From: Pseudomonas alkylphenolica
Lineage (GTDB): Bacteria; Pseudomonadota; Gammaproteobacteria; Pseudomonadales; Pseudomonadaceae
DNA: 64,000 bases
Direction of reading: 5' to 3'
Assembly (NCBI RefSeq): GCF_016009175.1
Contig: NZ_JADUCM010000009.1
Coordinates: 105,052 to 169,051 of the forward strand
Part shown: in pieces, positions 24,069-41,159 of the stretch
Layout of the letters: every line of letters starts with the position of its first letter
Numbering within the stretch: the first letter of the stretch is position 1
Made by a program: the position numbers and the translations under genes
Notes under the pieces: model-generated
What the model saw: only the letters and a program-made list of their open reading frames with translations
Databases searched by the model: none
Told to the model about the DNA's origin: nothing

Positions 24069-25189
24069 CAGCGCGCGCTCCACGGCTCGGCCGTTTCGAT
24101 CACGCCGCCGCCCAGGCAGATTTCGCCGTCATAGAACACTACCGACTGGCCAGGGGTCACTGCCCGTTGAGGCTCGTCGAAGACGGCGCGGTAGCCGTTT
24201 TCGGTGCGCTCCAGAGTGCAGGTCTGGTCGCTTTGGCGATAGCGCACTTTGGCGGTCAGCTGGCGCGGGCTGGTCAGGTCGATCGGGTTGACCCAGAAAA
24301 TTTCCGACGCCAGCAGGGCGCGGGAGAACAGCCATGGGTGCTCGTTGCCCTGGCCGACCACCAGCACGTTACGGCCGAGGTCTTTTTCCAGCACGTACCA
24401 AGGCTCGTCACTGGCGTCCTTGAGGCCGCCGATGCCCAGGCCCTGGCGCTGGCCGATGGTGTGGTACATCAGGCCATGATGGCGGCCGATGACTTCACCG
24501 TCGGTGGTCTGGATTTCACCGGGTTGCGCCGGCAGGTACTGCTTGAGGAAGTCGCTGAAGCGGCGTTCGCCAATAAAGCAGATGCCGGTAGAGTCTTTTT
24601 TCTTTGCCGTGGCCAGGCCATGTTTCTCGGCGATGGCGCGAACTTCGGGCTTTTCCAGTTCGCCTACGGGGAACAGAGTGCGGGCAATTTCCTTGCCGCC
24701 GACGGCGTGCAGGAAGTAGCTCTGGTCCTTGTTCGGGTCCAGGCCCTTGAGCAGTTCGGTGCGGCCATCGGTGTCGCGTCGGCGCACGTAGTGGCCGGTG
24801 GCGATCAGGTCGGCGCCGAGCATCATGGCGTAGTCGAGGAACGCCTTGAACTTGATTTCACGGTTGCAGAGGATGTCCGGGTTCGGCGTGCGTCCGGCCT
24901 TGTACTCTTCCAGGAAGTGCTCGAAGACGTGGTCCCAGTACTCGGCGGCAAAGTTGGCGGTGTGCAGCTTGATGCCGATGCGGTCGCACACGGCCTGGGC
25001 GTCGGCCAGGTCTTCGCGGGCGGTGCAGTATTCGGTGCCGTCGTCTTCTTCCCAGTTCTTCATGAACAGGCCTTCCACCTGGTAGCCCTGCTCCATCAGC
25101 AGGAGGGCGGAGACGGAAGAGTCCACGCCGCCGGACATGCCGACAATAACGCGTGTCTTTTCGGGTTCGTAAAGTGCTGGACTGGTCAT
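24068..25189 (-). CDS. mnmA: tRNA-specific 2-thiouridylase
   Basis: MnmA makes 2-thiouridine at wobble U34 of tRNA-Lys, -Glu and -Gln, using ATP and sulfur relayed by the Tus proteins encoded at 44.7-46.1 kb. The 373-aa protein has the PP-loop GMSGGVDSS (17-25), FMKNWEEDD, the first catalytic Cys in [10 protein letters not shown] and the second in [12 protein letters not shown]. It lies 70 bp after nudJ and is coupled to hflD. Confidence 0.97.
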   Translation of the reverse strand: MTSPALYEPEKTRVIVGMSGGVDSSVSALLLMEQGYQVEGLFMKNWEEDDGTEYCTAREDLADAQAVCDRIGIKLHTANFAAEYWDHVFEHFLEEYKAGRTPNPDILCNREIKFKAFLDYAMMLGADLIATGHYVRRRDTDGRTELLKGLDPNKDQSYFLHAVGGKEIARTLFPVGELEKPEVRAIAEKHGLATAKKKDSTGICFIGERRFSDFLKQYLPAQPGEIQTTDGEVIGRHHGLMYHTIGQRQGLGIGGLKDASDEPWYVLEKDLGRNVLVVGQGNEHPWLFSRALLASEIFWVNPIDLTSPRQLTAKVRYRQSDQTCTLERTENGYRAVFDEPQRAVTPGQSVVFYDGEICLGGGVIETAEPWSAR

Positions 25190-25259
25190 AGGTACCGGCT
25201 GTGTATCTGGAAAAAGACAACGATTCTATCAGGCTGCGGCCTTCTCGGCATCGTCACTG

Positions 25260-25700
25260 TCAGTCGCGGATCAGTGCCAGGCTGTGCAGCGGCCCGGCCA
25301 GGTAATCGTCGATGCAGCGCGGCACCAGTTCGCTGCGCCAGCGTTCGGGGTCGGCCAGCAGTTCATCACGGGTCAGCCACACGGCGCGCACGATGTCGCT
25401 GTCCAGGGCGCGTCCGGCGTGGTGCTTGAGCGGGCGGGCGGCAAAGCAGATGCGCTGGTAGGTCACGCCATTGCTCGGGGCGGTATACAGGTAGATGCCG
25501 ACAATGCCGGTCAGTTCGACGTCCCAGGCGGTTTCTTCGAGGGTTTCGCGCCGCGCGGCGTCCAGCAGGCTTTCGTTGGCTTCCAGGTGGCCGGCGGGCT
25601 GGTTGTACACGTGTTTGCCGGCCTTGAATTCCTCGACCATGAGGAAGCGGCCCTGGTCTTCGACGATGGTGGCGACGGTGATGTGCGGTTGCCAGGTCAT
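25260..25700 (-). CDS. nudJ: NUDIX hydrolase, NudJ type
   Basis: This 146-aa Nudix protein has the box G-x5-E-x7-RE-x2-EE at GHLEANESLLDAARRETLEET. NudJ of E. coli hydrolyses HMP pyrophosphate and nucleoside di/triphosphates. The assignment to NudJ follows from length, the PHITVATIVE N-terminus and the same position upstream of mnmA as in E. coli. The true substrate is not shown by sequence. Confidence 0.88.
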   Translation of the reverse strand: MTWQPHITVATIVEDQGRFLMVEEFKAGKHVYNQPAGHLEANESLLDAARRETLEETAWDVELTGIVGIYLYTAPSNGVTYQRICFAARPLKHHAGRALDSDIVRAVWLTRDELLADPERWRSELVPRCIDDYLAGPLHSLALIRD

Positions 25701-25726
25701 GCAGTGATTCCTTGAGTCCGGAAAAG

Positions 25727-25757
25727 CGAAAGCCCCGGTGCGTGGCCGGGGCTTTCG
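25727..25757. terminator. Terminator between idh and nudJ
   Basis: The perfect stem CGAAAGCCCCGG/CCGGGGCTTTCG with a 7-nt loop lies 20 bp past the idh stop on the minus strand. No long T-run follows. Confidence 0.75.
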
Positions 25758-25776
25758 ATGTTACGTCAAGCGAACC

Positions 25777-28408
<2,632 letters not shown>

Positions 28409-29665
28409 ATGGGATACCAGAAAATCAAGGTTCCGGCAGTCGGCGACAAAATCACCGTCAATGCGGACCATTCTCTCAATGTTCCTGATAATCCGATCAT
28501 CCCGTTCATCGAAGGCGACGGCATTGGCGTAGACGTCAGTCCCGTCATGATCAAAGTGGTCGATGCTGCTGTAGAAAAAGCCTATGGGGGCAAGCGCAAG
28601 ATTTCCTGGATGGAAGTCTATGCCGGTGAAAAAGCCACCCAGGTGTATGACCAGGATACCTGGCTGCCCCAGGAGACCCTGGATGCGGTCAAGGATTACG
28701 TCGTCTCCATCAAAGGCCCGCTGACCACGCCGGTCGGTGGCGGGATCCGCTCGCTCAACGTTGCCCTGCGCCAGCAACTGGACCTGTACGTGTGCCTGCG
28801 TCCGGTGGTGTGGTTCGATGGCGTACCGAGCCCGGTGAAAAAACCGGGTGATGTCGACATGGTGATCTTCCGCGAGAACTCCGAAGACATTTATGCCGGT
28901 ATCGAATGGAAAGCCGGCTCGCCTGAAGCCAACAAGGTCATCAAGTTCCTTAAAGAAGAAATGGGCGTCACCAAGATCCGTTTCGACCAGGACTGCGGCA
29001 TCGGCATCAAGCCGGTTTCCAAGGAAGGCACCCAGCGCCTGGTGCGCAAGGCCCTGCAATATGTCGTGGACAACGACCGCAAGTCGCTGACCATCGTGCA
29101 CAAAGGCAACATCATGAAGTTCACCGAAGGTGCCTTCAAGGACTGGGGTTACGAGGTCGCGAAGAACGAATTCGGCGCCGAACTGCTCGACGGCGGCCCG
29201 TGGATGAAGTTCAAGAACCCGAAAACCGGTCGCGAGGTCGTCGTCAAGGATGCCATCGCCGACGCCATGCTCCAGCAAATCCTGCTGCGCCCGGCCGAAT
29301 ACGATGTGATCGCTACCCTCAACCTCAACGGTGACTACCTCTCTGATGCCCTGGCGGCAGAAGTGGGCGGCATCGGTATTGCGCCAGGTGCCAACCTGTC
29401 CGACACCGTGGCGATGTTCGAAGCTACCCACGGCACCGCGCCTAAATACGCGGGTAAAGACCAGGTCAACCCGGGCTCGGTGATTCTTTCGGCCGAAATG
29501 ATGCTGCGTCACCTGGGCTGGACCGAGGCGGCGGACCTGATCATCAAGGGCACCAACGGCGCCATCAAGGCCAAGACCGTGACCTATGACTTCGAGCGCC
29601 TGATGGACGGCGCCACCCTGGTCAGCAGCTCCGGTTTCGGTGAGGCCCTGATCAAGCACATGTAA
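28409..29665 (+). CDS. icd: NADP-dependent isocitrate dehydrogenase, AceK-regulated type
   Basis: This 418-aa dimeric ICDH of the TCA cycle has GGAG seven bases before its ATG. Ser115 in [13 protein letters not shown] corresponds to E. coli Ser113, which binds isocitrate and is phosphorylated by AceK to divert carbon into the glyoxylate shunt. The metal-binding and NADP segments ([33 protein letters not shown]) are intact. It is divergent from the monomeric isozyme and ends in a strong terminator. Confidence 0.97.
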   Translation: MGYQKIKVPAVGDKITVNADHSLNVPDNPIIPFIEGDGIGVDVSPVMIKVVDAAVEKAYGGKRKISWMEVYAGEKATQVYDQDTWLPQETLDAVKDYVVSIKGPLTTPVGGGIRSLNVALRQQLDLYVCLRPVVWFDGVPSPVKKPGDVDMVIFRENSEDIYAGIEWKAGSPEANKVIKFLKEEMGVTKIRFDQDCGIGIKPVSKEGTQRLVRKALQYVVDNDRKSLTIVHKGNIMKFTEGAFKDWGYEVAKNEFGAELLDGGPWMKFKNPKTGREVVVKDAIADAMLQQILLRPAEYDVIATLNLNGDYLSDALAAEVGGIGIAPGANLSDTVAMFEATHGTAPKYAGKDQVNPGSVILSAEMMLRHLGWTEAADLIIKGTNGAIKAKTVTYDFERLMDGATLVSSSGFGEALIKHM

Positions 29666-29676
29666 GCTAGGCAAAC

Positions 29677-29714
29677 AAAAGCCGGTCCGTTCGCAAGAGC
29701 GGGCCGGCTTTTTT
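29677..29714 (+). terminator. Rho-independent terminator of icd
   Basis: AAAAGCCGGTCC pairs with GGGCCGGCTTTT (one T-G pair) and is followed by a T-run (TTTTTT). It begins 12 bp after the icd stop. Confidence 0.9.
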
Positions 29715-29744
29715 ATGTACTGTGTTGCTGTTGAGTTGTAGTGT

Positions 29745-30002
29745 TTAGGCGGTAGTGGTGGCGGTAGTGGATGGTGCGGCTACCGGATCGGTGGCTGCTT
29801 TGGCGCCGGTGATCTTCACCGCATGCAGTCCCTTTGGCCCCTGGATGATCTCAAAGCTGACGGCCTGTCCGGCCTTCAGGGTTTTATAACCGTCCATCTC
29901 GATAGCCGAGTAATGGGCGAAGAGGTCTTCGCTTTTCCCCTCTTCATTGATGAATCCATAGCCCTTGGCATTGTTGAACCACTTGACTTTACCGCTTGCC
30001 AT
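29745..30002 (-). CDS. cspD: Cold-shock domain protein CspD
   Basis: This 85-aa nucleic-acid-binding protein starts at ATG 30002 ([17 protein letters not shown]). The RNP1 motif KGYGFI is intact and the RNP2-like motif reads DLFAHYSAI, the variant seen in CspD. The C-terminal tail (about 67-85) is Ala/Thr rich and probably disordered. In E. coli, CspD is made in stationary phase, inhibits replication and is encoded divergently from clpS-clpA, as here. The inverted repeat ACTCCA-TCAC-TGGAGT (30024-30039) lies just upstream of its ribosome-binding site. Confidence 0.93.
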   Translation of the reverse strand: MASGKVKWFNNAKGYGFINEEGKSEDLFAHYSAIEMDGYKTLKAGQAVSFEIIQGPKGLHAVKITGAKAATDPVAAPSTTATTTA

Positions 30003-30023
30003 CCTCATATCCCTCTGCAAAGG

Positions 30024-30039
30024 ACTCCATCACTGGAGT
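30024..30039. promoter_or_regulatory. Inverted repeat in cspD leader
   Basis: ACTCCA-TCAC-TGGAGT is a 6-bp perfect repeat 22 bp upstream of the cspD start. It may form a small RNA hairpin near the Shine-Dalgarno or serve as an operator in the cspD/clpS divergent region (30003-30226). Confidence 0.35.
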
Positions 30040-30226
30040 ATCATCCACTCCATCCGCATATGAACCTGCGAAAATTTGGTTGACTGCGCGGATCTTTATC
30101 GACCACGGTGGGTTCTTATTGGTTGTAACACCGTTTTGCCGATAGTCAAGGTGAGGTGACGGCAGTCCCGCGTCGCCTGTGCAGTCAATCCATAATCCAA
30201 CCTGTCGAAATGATGAAATTCTTTCC

Positions 30227-30589
30227 ATGCATGCACATAGCCAGATTCGACTAACATTCAATCAGGATCGCCCGCAATCGCATGAGGACGATGGTTCTGG
30301 CCTGGCGGTACAGGAGGCCAAACCGGCCCTGCAGGCACCACCTATGTACAAGGTGGTTTTGTTCAACGATGACTACACACCGATGGATTTCGTCGTCGAA
30401 GTGCTCGAGGTGTTTTTTAACCTGAATCGCGAGCTGGCGACCAAGGTCATGCTGGCCGTTCATACAGAAGGACGGGCAGTGTGCGGATTGTTTACCCGCG
30501 ACATCGCCGAAACAAAGGCCATGCAGGTCAATCAATACGCGAGAGAAAGCCAGCATCCGCTACTCTGTGAAATCGAGAAGGACGGTTAA
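30227..30589 (+). CDS. clpS: ATP-dependent Clp protease adaptor ClpS
   Basis: ClpS binds N-terminal Leu, Phe, Tyr or Trp of degron-bearing proteins and hands them to ClpA. The start is ATG 30227 ([11 protein letters not shown]), giving 120 aa. The core carries [21 protein letters not shown] with the substrate-pocket Asn-Asp-Asp, and [12 protein letters not shown]. The Shine-Dalgarno is weak. It precedes clpA by 30 bp. Confidence 0.95.
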   Translation: MHAHSQIRLTFNQDRPQSHEDDGSGLAVQEAKPALQAPPMYKVVLFNDDYTPMDFVVEVLEVFFNLNRELATKVMLAVHTEGRAVCGLFTRDIAETKAMQVNQYARESQHPLLCEIEKDG

Positions 30590-30619
30590 TCGCCGACCAC
30601 TTGGGTATGAGGTGAAGCT

Positions 30620-32890
30620 ATGTTAAACCGCGAGCTCGAAGTCACCCTCAATCTGGCCTTCAAGGAGGCGCGCTCGAAACGTCATGAGTTCATGACCGTC
30701 GAGCACCTGCTGCTGGCACTATTGGATAATGAGGCCGCCGCGACCGTTTTGCGCGCCTGCGGCGCGAACCTCGACAAACTCAAACACGACCTGCAGGAGT
30801 TCATTGACTCCACCACGCCGTTGATCCCCGTGCACGACGAGGATCGCGAAACCCAGCCGACCCTGGGCTTTCAGCGGGTGTTGCAGCGCGCAGTATTCCA
30901 TGTCCAGAGCTCGGGCAAACGTGAAGTCACCGGCGCCAATGTACTGGTAGCGATTTTCAGCGAACAGGAAAGCCAGGCTGTGTTTCTGCTCAAGCAGCAG
31001 AGCGTGGCACGTATCGATGTGGTCAATTACATCGCCCATGGCATCTCCAAGGTGCCGGGTCATGGTGAGCACTCCGACGGTGAGCAGGACATGCAGGACG
31101 AAGAGGGTGGTGAAACCTCATCCTCGGGCAATCCGCTGGATGCCTATGCCAGCAACCTCAATGAGCAGGCCCGTCAGGGGCGCATTGATCCGCTGGTCGG
31201 GCGTGAGCTTGAGGTGGAGCGCGTAGCGCAGATCCTCGCGCGTCGGCGCAAGAACAACCCGTTGCTGGTCGGTGAGGCCGGTGTCGGTAAAACCGCCATT
31301 GCCGAAGGCCTGGCCAAGCGCATCGTCGATGGTCAGGTGCCGGACCTGCTGGCACAAAGCGTGGTCTACTCCCTGGACCTGGGGGCCTTGCTGGCCGGTA
31401 CCAAGTACCGCGGCGACTTCGAGAAGCGCTTCAAGGCGTTGCTCGGCGAGCTGAAAAAACGTCCGCAGGCGATTCTGTTCATTGACGAGATTCACACCAT
31501 TATCGGTGCCGGTGCTGCCTCTGGCGGGGTGATGGATGCGTCCAACCTGCTCAAGCCGCTGCTGTCTTCGGGTGATATCCGCTGCATCGGTTCGACCACG
31601 TTCCAGGAATTTCGCGGGATCTTTGAGAAAGACCGTGCCCTTGCGCGGCGTTTCCAGAAGGTTGATGTCAGCGAGCCGTCGGTGGAAGACACCGTGGGCA
31701 TCCTGCGTGGGCTCAAGGGGCGTTTCGAGTCGCATCACAACATCGAATACAGTGATGAGGCGCTGCGCGCGGCTGCCGAGCTTGCTGCGCGCTACATCAA
31801 CGATCGCCACATGCCCGACAAGGCCATCGATGTGATCGACGAGGCGGGTGCCTACCAGCGCCTGCAGCCGGTCGAAATGCGCGTCAAGCGTATCGACGTG
31901 CCGCAAGTCGAAGACATTGTCGCCAAAATCGCGAGGATTCCGCCGAAGCACGTCACCAGCTCCGACAAAGAGCTGCTGCGTAACCTTGAGCGTGACCTGA
32001 AGCTGACGGTGTTTGGTCAGGATGCGGCGATCGATTCGCTGGCGACCGCCATCAAGCTGTCGCGTGCAGGGCTGAAGTCGCCCGACAAGCCGGTTGGTTC
32101 GTTCCTGTTCGCAGGGCCTACCGGTGTCGGTAAAACCGAAGCGGCACGGCAACTGGCCAAGGCGCTGGGCGTCGAACTGGTGCGTTTCGACATGTCCGAG
32201 TACATGGAGCGTCATACCGTTTCGCGTCTGATCGGTGCGCCTCCGGGCTACGTCGGTTTCGACCAGGGCGGCCTGCTCACCGAAGCGATCACCAAGCAGC
32301 CGCACTGCGTACTGCTGCTCGATGAAATCGAGAAGGCGCACCCGGAAGTCTTCAACCTGCTGCTGCAGGTGATGGACCACGGCACCCTGACCGACAACAA
32401 CGGGCGCAAGGCGGACTTCCGCAACGTCATCGTCATCATGACCACCAACGCCGGTGCTGAAACCGCTGCGCGAGCCTCGATCGGCTTCACCCAGCAGGAT
32501 CACTCTTCCGACGCCATGGAAGTGATCAAGAAGAGCTTCACGCCAGAGTTCCGCAACCGTCTGGACACCATTATCCAGTTTGGCCGCCTCAGTCACGAGA
32601 CGATCAAGAGCGTGGTGGACAAGTTCCTCATCGAGCTGCAGGCGCAACTGGAAGACAAGCGCGTGTTGCTTGAGGTGAGCGATGCGGCGCGTAGCTGGCT
32701 GGCAGCTGGCGGTTATGACGCAATGATGGGCGCGCGACCTATGGCGCGGTTGATCCAGGACAAGATCAAGCGGCCGCTGGCTGAAGAGATCCTGTTTGGT
32801 GAGTTGGCCGAGCACGGCGGTGTGGTGCACATCGACATTCGCGAAGGCGAGCTGGTATTCGAGTTCGAGACCACCGCTGAAATGGCCTGA
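30620..32890 (+). CDS. clpA: ATP-dependent Clp protease ATP-binding subunit ClpA
   Basis: ClpA is an AAA+ unfoldase that feeds substrates to ClpP. Its 756 aa comprise an N-domain (1-~145, the ClpS docking site), a D1 ATPase with Walker [10 protein letters not shown] near residue 218, and a D2 ATPase with GPTGVGKTE near 497. Walker B segments ([25 protein letters not shown]) are present, and the IGF-type ClpP loop appears as ASIGFTQ. It is an operon with clpS. The converging infA is separated by a bidirectional terminator. Confidence 0.97.
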   Translation: MLNRELEVTLNLAFKEARSKRHEFMTVEHLLLALLDNEAAATVLRACGANLDKLKHDLQEFIDSTTPLIPVHDEDRETQPTLGFQRVLQRAVFHVQSSGKREVTGANVLVAIFSEQESQAVFLLKQQSVARIDVVNYIAHGISKVPGHGEHSDGEQDMQDEEGGETSSSGNPLDAYASNLNEQARQGRIDPLVGRELEVERVAQILARRRKNNPLLVGEAGVGKTAIAEGLAKRIVDGQVPDLLAQSVVYSLDLGALLAGTKYRGDFEKRFKALLGELKKRPQAILFIDEIHTIIGAGAASGGVMDASNLLKPLLSSGDIRCIGSTTFQEFRGIFEKDRALARRFQKVDVSEPSVEDTVGILRGLKGRFESHHNIEYSDEALRAAAELAARYINDRHMPDKAIDVIDEAGAYQRLQPVEMRVKRIDVPQVEDIVAKIARIPPKHVTSSDKELLRNLERDLKLTVFGQDAAIDSLATAIKLSRAGLKSPDKPVGSFLFAGPTGVGKTEAARQLAKALGVELVRFDMSEYMERHTVSRLIGAPPGYVGFDQGGLLTEAITKQPHCVLLLDEIEKAHPEVFNLLLQVMDHGTLTDNNGRKADFRNVIVIMTTNAGAETAARASIGFTQQDHSSDAMEVIKKSFTPEFRNRLDTIIQFGRLSHETIKSVVDKFLIELQAQLEDKRVLLEVSDAARSWLAAGGYDAMMGARPMARLIQDKIKRPLAEEILFGELAEHGGVVHIDIREGELVFEFETTAEMA

Positions 32891-32940
32891 CGGCCTGTGG
32901 GGGCGGATAACTCCGCCCCTGACAGGTGTCTGGATGAAGC

Positions 32941-32977
32941 AACAAAAACGCCCGGCATATAGCCGGGCGTTTTTGTT
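32941..32977. terminator. Bidirectional terminator between clpA and infA
   Basis: The perfect 16-bp arms AACAAAAACGCCCGGC / GCCGGGCGTTTTTGTT have a 5-nt loop, giving a T-run on both strands. Confidence 0.93.
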
Positions 32978-32985
32978 GGTGTCGC

Positions 32986-33204
32986 TTAGCGGGCGCGGTA
33001 GGTGATGCGCCCCTTGCTCAGGTCATAAGGCGTCAGTTCGACGCGGACCTTGTCACCGGTCAGAATACGAATGTAGTTCTTGCGCATTTTTCCAGAGATA
33101 TGCGCGGTAACGACGTGCCCATTTTCCAACTCCACACGGAACATGGTGTTGGGCAGGGTGTCGACGACAGTGCCTTCCATTTCGAAGCTGTCTTCTTTCG
33201 ACAT
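32986..33204 (-). CDS. infA: Translation initiation factor IF-1
   Basis: This 72-aa single OB-fold S1-like protein occupies the ribosomal A site during initiation. The sequence [19 protein letters not shown]...RITYRAR is nearly universal in gammaproteobacteria. It lies between clpA and bpt, and is transcribed after bpt on the minus strand with a ~100-bp gap. Confidence 0.97.
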
Positions 33205-33308
33205 GCAGTAAAGCCCTCGGTGTCCAGTTAATGGCCCGGTGCACGACTGCGCCAGGCAAAAAAAGTGGCGTGCATTGTGCCCGAAAAATGGGCTTTAAGC
33301 CAATGATT

Positions 33309-34016
33309 TCAATTGAGTGTTACCCAGCGCTGATTGATCAGGAGCTCGATCGGGCGGTACTGGGTCTTGTAGTTCATTTTTTTGCAGTTTTTGATCCAGT
33401 AGCCGAGATATACCGCGTCCAGCCCCTGGCGCAGGGCTTCGGTGATCTGCCAGAGGATGGCAAAACGCCCCAGGCTGCGCCGCTCTTCGTCGGGATCGTA
33501 GAACGTATAAACCGCCGAAAGGCCATTGGGCAGCAGGTCGGTGACCGCCACGGCGACCAGGCGCTCGCCCAGGCGGAACTCATAGAAGCGTGAAAACGGC
33601 AGGTCGCGCACCAGGAAGGTGGCGAACTGGTCGCGGCTCGGGGGGTACATGTCGCCATCGGCGTGGCGCTGCTCGATGTAGCGCCGGTACAGGTCGAAGT
33701 ATTCTTCCTTGAAGCTCGGGCGCGCAGCGCTGACTGTAAGGTCGGCATTGCGTTTGAGAATGCGTTTTTGCTGGCGGTTGGGTAGAAAGCGCGCAGCCGG
33801 TATCCGCGCCGGCACGCAGGCATTGCAGTTCTGGCAGTGCGGGCGATACAGGTGGTCACCGCTACGCCGAAAACCCATCTCCGACAGGTCTGCATAGACA
33901 TTCACATCCATCGGCTGGCTCGGGTCGAGAAACAGCGTGGTGGCCTGTTCGTCTGGCAGGTAGCTGCAGGAATGGGGTTGAGTGGCATAAAACTTCAACC
34001 GCGCCAACTCTGTCAT
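33309..34016 (-). CDS. bpt: Aspartate/glutamate leucyltransferase
   Basis: Bpt is a bacterial homologue of arginyl-tRNA transferase (ATE) that adds leucine from Leu-tRNA to proteins with N-terminal Asp or Glu, making ClpS/ClpA substrates. The start is ATG 34016 ([21 protein letters not shown]), giving 235 aa. The cysteine-rich N-terminal region ([11 protein letters not shown] and [13 protein letters not shown]) and the C-terminal acyltransferase core ([34 protein letters not shown]) are intact. It lies 57 bp downstream of aat, which has a related job. Confidence 0.93.
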   Translation of the reverse strand: MTELARLKFYATQPHSCSYLPDEQATTLFLDPSQPMDVNVYADLSEMGFRRSGDHLYRPHCQNCNACVPARIPAARFLPNRQQKRILKRNADLTVSAARPSFKEEYFDLYRRYIEQRHADGDMYPPSRDQFATFLVRDLPFSRFYEFRLGERLVAVAVTDLLPNGLSAVYTFYDPDEERRSLGRFAILWQITEALRQGLDAVYLGYWIKNCKKMNYKTQYRPIELLINQRWVTLN

Positions 34017-34073
34017 GATCAACCCCTCGGGAGGTGCTTTAGATTTAAGTGTAAGCCAGCTGGAAAAACTCGC

Positions 34074-34754
34074 CTAGCAAACCCAGGTGGCGCTATTGGG
34101 TTGATCCAGGTAACGCTGCAGATAATCGGCAAAGGTGGCCCGGGCAATCGCCCGGGCCCCGAGGCTGTGCAGGTGATCGGTCGGCATCTGGCAGTCGATC
34201 AGCACGAACCCGGCCTGCTGCAGGTGCTCCACCAGCGCCACAAAGCCGACCTTGGAGGCATTGTCGGCGCGGCTGAACATGGATTCGCCGAAAAACAACC
34301 GGCCCATGGCCAGCCCGTAGAGGCCGCCGACCAGCTCGCCGTTCTGGCGCACCTCGACTGAATGGGCAAAGCCCTGCTGGTGCAGCTTGAGGTAGGCGGC
34401 CTGCATGCTGTCGGTGATCCAGGTGCCGTCGGCGTAGTCACGGGGTGCGGCGCAGGCCTGAATCACGGCAGCAAAGTCCTGGTCGAAGCTGACCTGGTAA
34501 TGGCCCTGGCGGATGAATTTGCGCAGCGAGCGCGACACATGCAGCTCATCGGGAAACAGCACGGTGCGCGGATCGGGCGACCACCAGAGGATCGGCTGGC
34601 CGTCCTGGTACCAGGGGAAGCAGCCGTGTCGGTAGGCCTGCACCAGGCGCTCTGCGCTCAGGTCGCCGCCTGCGGCAAGCAGGCCGTTGGGGTCGCGCAT
34701 GGCTTTGTCCAGCGCAGGGAACGTCAGGGAGTCGCGGCTCAACCAGGTCAGCAT
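34074..34754 (-). CDS. aat: Leucyl/phenylalanyl-tRNA--protein transferase
   Basis: Aat attaches Leu or Phe to proteins with N-terminal Arg or Lys, creating ClpS-recognised N-degrons. The start is chosen at [13 protein letters not shown] (34754) by family resemblance; ATG 34760, two codons upstream, is possible. The 226-aa protein shows [51 protein letters not shown], and [26 protein letters not shown], all family hallmarks. It is divergent from ftsK across 293 bp. Confidence 0.95.
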   Translation of the reverse strand: MLTWLSRDSLTFPALDKAMRDPNGLLAAGGDLSAERLVQAYRHGCFPWYQDGQPILWWSPDPRTVLFPDELHVSRSLRKFIRQGHYQVSFDQDFAAVIQACAAPRDYADGTWITDSMQAAYLKLHQQGFAHSVEVRQNGELVGGLYGLAMGRLFFGESMFSRADNASKVGFVALVEHLQQAGFVLIDCQMPTDHLHSLGARAIARATFADYLQRYLDQPNSATWVC

Positions 34755-35047
34755 CGTCATTCTGTGATGGAGAAGGGCAGGGCACCCAGCATCGCTCCAT
34801 TCCAGAGCCTTAGCAACTTGCTTGGGGCTTTGTTGTCACACTTGCGTAAAAACCCCGCATAAGCCTTTGTCACAAAAGAGAATGCGTGCTCAAATTGCGA
34901 TATAGGAAATTGGCCCCCGTTTACGCGTGTTTCTGGCGTGCCGCCATGGCGGTAGGCGGGCAGTAATGTTAAAAGTAATGGTTTGTTGACCGTTCAAATC
35001 AGGTCAATCACTGTTGGACGCGCATTGAGCGCAGGAATAGACGCGTT
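34755..35047. promoter_or_regulatory. Divergent aat/ftsK promoter region
   Basis: This 293-bp gap has an A+T-rich core. It contains the inverted repeat TTGACC-N10-GGTCAA (34986-35007), 40 bp upstream of ftsK. No gene is seen. Confidence 0.4.
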
Positions 35048-37459
35048 TTGAAGAAATCCACCGCAACACCGAATCCCTTGCCTGTGCCGCTGTGGCGCCA
35101 GCAGCTGCATTATCGCCTCAAGGAAGGCGCGCTGATCGCCATGGGGGCGCTGTGCCTGTACTTGTGGATGGCCCTGCTGACCTATGACCAGGCCGACCCG
35201 GGTTTCAGCCACACCAGCAACGTCGAGCAGGTGCAGAATGCGGCCGGGCGTGCCGGTGCCTATTTCGCCGATGTGCTGTTCATGGTGCTGGGCTACTTCG
35301 CCTACATCTTCCCGCTGTTGCTGGCGATCAAGACCTGGCAGATCTTCCGCGAGCGTCACCAGCCGTGGCAGTGGAGCGGCTGGTTGTTCTCCTGGCGCCT
35401 GATCGGCCTGGTGTTTCTGGTGCTATCCGGCGCCGCACTGGCCCATATCCATTTCCATTCAGCCTCCAGCCTGCCGGCGTCGGCGGGTGGTGCGCTGGGC
35501 GAAAGCCTGGGTGACCTGGCCAAGAACGCGCTGAACGTGCAGGGCAGCACCCTGATGTTCATTGCCCTGTTCCTGTTCGGCCTGACGGTGTTTACCGACC
35601 TGTCGTGGTTCAAGGTCATGGATGTGACGGGCAAGATCACCCTCGACCTGTTCGAGCTGTTCCAGGGCGCGGCCAATCGCTGGTGGGCGGCACGCAACGA
35701 GCGCAAGCGCCTGGTGGCGCAACTTCGCGAGGTCGATGACCAGGTCCAGGAGGTCGTCGCACCGGTGGTGTCCGACCGCCGTGAACAGGCCAAGGCCAAG
35801 GAGCGCATCATCGAGCGTGACCAGGCCCTGACCAAGCATGTGGCCGAGCGTGCGCAGCAGCCCGCACCGGTGATCATGCCGGCCCCGGCCAAAGCGCCAG
35901 AGCCGAGCAAACGCGTGCAGAAGGAAAAGCAGGCACCGCTGTTTGTCGACAGCGCCATCGAAGGCACCTTGCCGCCAATCTCGATCCTCGATCCTGCCGA
36001 GAAAAAGCAGGTCAATTACTCGCCCGAGTCGCTGGCCGGTGTCGGTCACCTGCTGGAAATCAAGCTCAAGGAGTTCGGTGTTGAAGTCTCGGTAGACTCC
36101 ATCCACCCGGGCCCGGTGATTACCCGTTACGAAATCCAGCCGGCCGCAGGCGTCAAGGTCAGCCGTATCGCCAACCTGGCCAAAGACCTTGCCCGTTCCC
36201 TGGCAGTGACCAGCGTGCGTGTGGTTGAAGTGATTCCCGGCAAGACCACCGTCGGTATCGAGATTCCCAACGAAGACCGGCAGATCGTGCGCTTCTCCGA
36301 AGTGCTGTCGTCGCCGCAATACGACGAAGCCAAGTCGCCGGTCACCATGGCCCTGGGTCACGACATCGGCGGCAAGCCGGTGATCACCGACCTGGCGAAG
36401 ATGCCGCACTTGCTGGTAGCCGGTACCACCGGTTCCGGTAAGTCGGTGGGCGTTAACGCCATGATCCTCTCGATCCTGTTCAAGTCGGGCCCGGAAGACG
36501 CCAAACTGATCATGATCGACCCGAAAATGCTTGAACTGTCGATCTACGAAGGCATTCCGCACCTGCTTTGCCCGGTGGTCACCGACATGAAGGACGCCGC
36601 CAACGCCCTGCGCTGGAGCGTGGCCGAGATGGAGCGGCGCTACAAGCTGATGGCGGCCATGGGCGTACGTAACCTGGCGGGCTTCAACCGCAAGGTCAAA
36701 GACGCCGAAGAAGCGGGCGAGCCGATCTACGACCCGATGTTCAAGCGCGAAAGCATGGACGACGTGCCGCCGCTGCTGAAAACCCTGCCGACCATCGTGG
36801 TGGTGGTCGACGAATTCGCCGACATGATGATGATCGTCGGCAAGAAGGTCGAAGAGCTGATCGCCCGTATCGCCCAGAAGGCCCGTGCCGCCGGTATCCA
36901 CCTGATTCTTGCCACCCAGCGGCCTTCGGTGGACGTCATCACCGGCCTGATCAAGGCCAACATCCCCACCCGGATGGCCTTCCAGGTATCGAGCAAGATC
37001 GACTCGCGGACCATCATCGACCAGGGCGGCGCCGAACAGTTGCTCGGCCACGGTGACATGCTCTACATGCCGCCAGGTACCAGCCTGCCGATTCGTGTCC
37101 ACGGTGCCTTCGTTTCCGATGACGAGGTTCACCGTGTGGTCGAGGCGTGGAAGCACCGTGGCGCGCCGGACTACAACGACGACATCCTCAACGGCGTCGA
37201 AGAAGCCGGTAGCGGCTTTGAAGGCGGTGGCGGCGGTGGTGACGGCGATGATGCCGAAACCGACGCGCTGTACGATGAAGCCGTACAATTCGTTCTGGAA
37301 AGCCGTCGTGCTTCCATCTCTGCCGTGCAGCGCAAGCTGAAAATCGGCTACAACCGCGCCGCGCGGATGATCGAGGCGATGGAAATGGCCGGTGTGGTCA
37401 CCGCCATGAACACCAACGGCGCGCGCGAAGTGATTGCCCCCGGGCCGCCCCGCGACTGA
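35048..37459 (+). CDS. ftsK: DNA translocase FtsK
   Basis: FtsK is a septal DNA pump that clears the chromosome dimer-resolution region and activates XerCD at dif. The frame begins with TTG at 35048 (MKKSTATPN by convention), and no better ATG fits the conserved N-terminus. The 803-aa protein has four membrane spans in the first ~190 residues, a short Pro/Lys linker, then the RecA-like motor with Walker [13 protein letters not shown] near residue 459 and Walker [14 protein letters not shown]. The C-terminal winged-helix gamma domain ([26 protein letters not shown]) recognises KOPS. A Gly/Asp-rich hinge precedes gamma. Confidence 0.97.
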   Translation: MKKSTATPNPLPVPLWRQQLHYRLKEGALIAMGALCLYLWMALLTYDQADPGFSHTSNVEQVQNAAGRAGAYFADVLFMVLGYFAYIFPLLLAIKTWQIFRERHQPWQWSGWLFSWRLIGLVFLVLSGAALAHIHFHSASSLPASAGGALGESLGDLAKNALNVQGSTLMFIALFLFGLTVFTDLSWFKVMDVTGKITLDLFELFQGAANRWWAARNERKRLVAQLREVDDQVQEVVAPVVSDRREQAKAKERIIERDQALTKHVAERAQQPAPVIMPAPAKAPEPSKRVQKEKQAPLFVDSAIEGTLPPISILDPAEKKQVNYSPESLAGVGHLLEIKLKEFGVEVSVDSIHPGPVITRYEIQPAAGVKVSRIANLAKDLARSLAVTSVRVVEVIPGKTTVGIEIPNEDRQIVRFSEVLSSPQYDEAKSPVTMALGHDIGGKPVITDLAKMPHLLVAGTTGSGKSVGVNAMILSILFKSGPEDAKLIMIDPKMLELSIYEGIPHLLCPVVTDMKDAANALRWSVAEMERRYKLMAAMGVRNLAGFNRKVKDAEEAGEPIYDPMFKRESMDDVPPLLKTLPTIVVVVDEFADMMMIVGKKVEELIARIAQKARAAGIHLILATQRPSVDVITGLIKANIPTRMAFQVSSKIDSRTIIDQGGAEQLLGHGDMLYMPPGTSLPIRVHGAFVSDDEVHRVVEAWKHRGAPDYNDDILNGVEEAGSGFEGGGGGGDGDDAETDALYDEAVQFVLESRRASISAVQRKLKIGYNRAARMIEAMEMAGVVTAMNTNGAREVIAPGPPRD

Positions 37460-37522
37460 TGAACCCCCCAGCCTGGGGCCCCTGACGGCCACTGGCCCAT
37501 TCATACTGCAACGAGGATTGCC

Positions 37523-38146
37523 ATGCGCCTGATTCGCATGATGTTGGTTTCCGCTTTGGCCCTGTCCAGCGCGTCGGTATTCGCCGGTGAGCAGGATGTG
37601 GCGCGCCTGACCCAGTTGCTGGAAAAGTCCCGGACCATCGAAGCCCGCTTCTCGCAGCTGACCCTGGACGCCAGCGGCACCAGCCTGCAGGAAACCGCAG
37701 GGCAGATGTCGGTACAGCGCCCGGGCCTGTTCTACTGGCACACCGATGCGCCGCAGGAGCAGATCGTGGTGTCGGATGGTGCGAAGGTCACCTTGTGGGA
37801 TCCGGACCTGGAACAGGCGACCATCAAGAAGCTCGACCAGCGCCTGACCGAAACCCCGGCACTGCTGCTGTCCGGTGACGTATCGAAGATCAGCCAGAGC
37901 TTCGACATCACCTCCAAGGAGCAGGGCGATGTCATGGACTTCACCCTCAAGCCGAAAACCAAAGACACGCTGTTCGACTCGTTGCGTCTATCGTTCCGTA
38001 AAGGTCTGGTCAATGACATGCAACTGATCGATAGCGTCGGTCAGCGTACTAACATTCTGTTCACCGGGGTGAAAGCCAACGAGGCCATTCCGGCGAGCAA
38101 ATTCAAGTTTGATATCCCCAAAGGCGCGGATGTCATTTCCGAGTAA
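37523..38146 (+). CDS. lolA: Outer membrane lipoprotein carrier protein LolA
   Basis: LolA is a periplasmic chaperone that carries lipoproteins from LolCDE to LolB. The 207-aa protein has a signal peptide ending at SASVFA. The mature part shows the LolA half-barrel pattern ([35 protein letters not shown], then [19 protein letters not shown]). It lies 63 bp after ftsK and 18 bp before rarA, an arrangement common in gammaproteobacteria. Confidence 0.96.
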   Translation: MRLIRMMLVSALALSSASVFAGEQDVARLTQLLEKSRTIEARFSQLTLDASGTSLQETAGQMSVQRPGLFYWHTDAPQEQIVVSDGAKVTLWDPDLEQATIKKLDQRLTETPALLLSGDVSKISQSFDITSKEQGDVMDFTLKPKTKDTLFDSLRLSFRKGLVNDMQLIDSVGQRTNILFTGVKANEAIPASKFKFDIPKGADVISE

Positions 38147-38164
38147 GAGGTTGTAACGCCGTCC

Positions 38165-41159
<2,995 letters not shown>

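Noticed and set aside
34800..35040. LexA box upstream of ftsK, as in E. coli
   Set aside because: No CTGT-N8-ACAG pattern was found; the only clear repeat is TTGACC-N10-GGTCAA.
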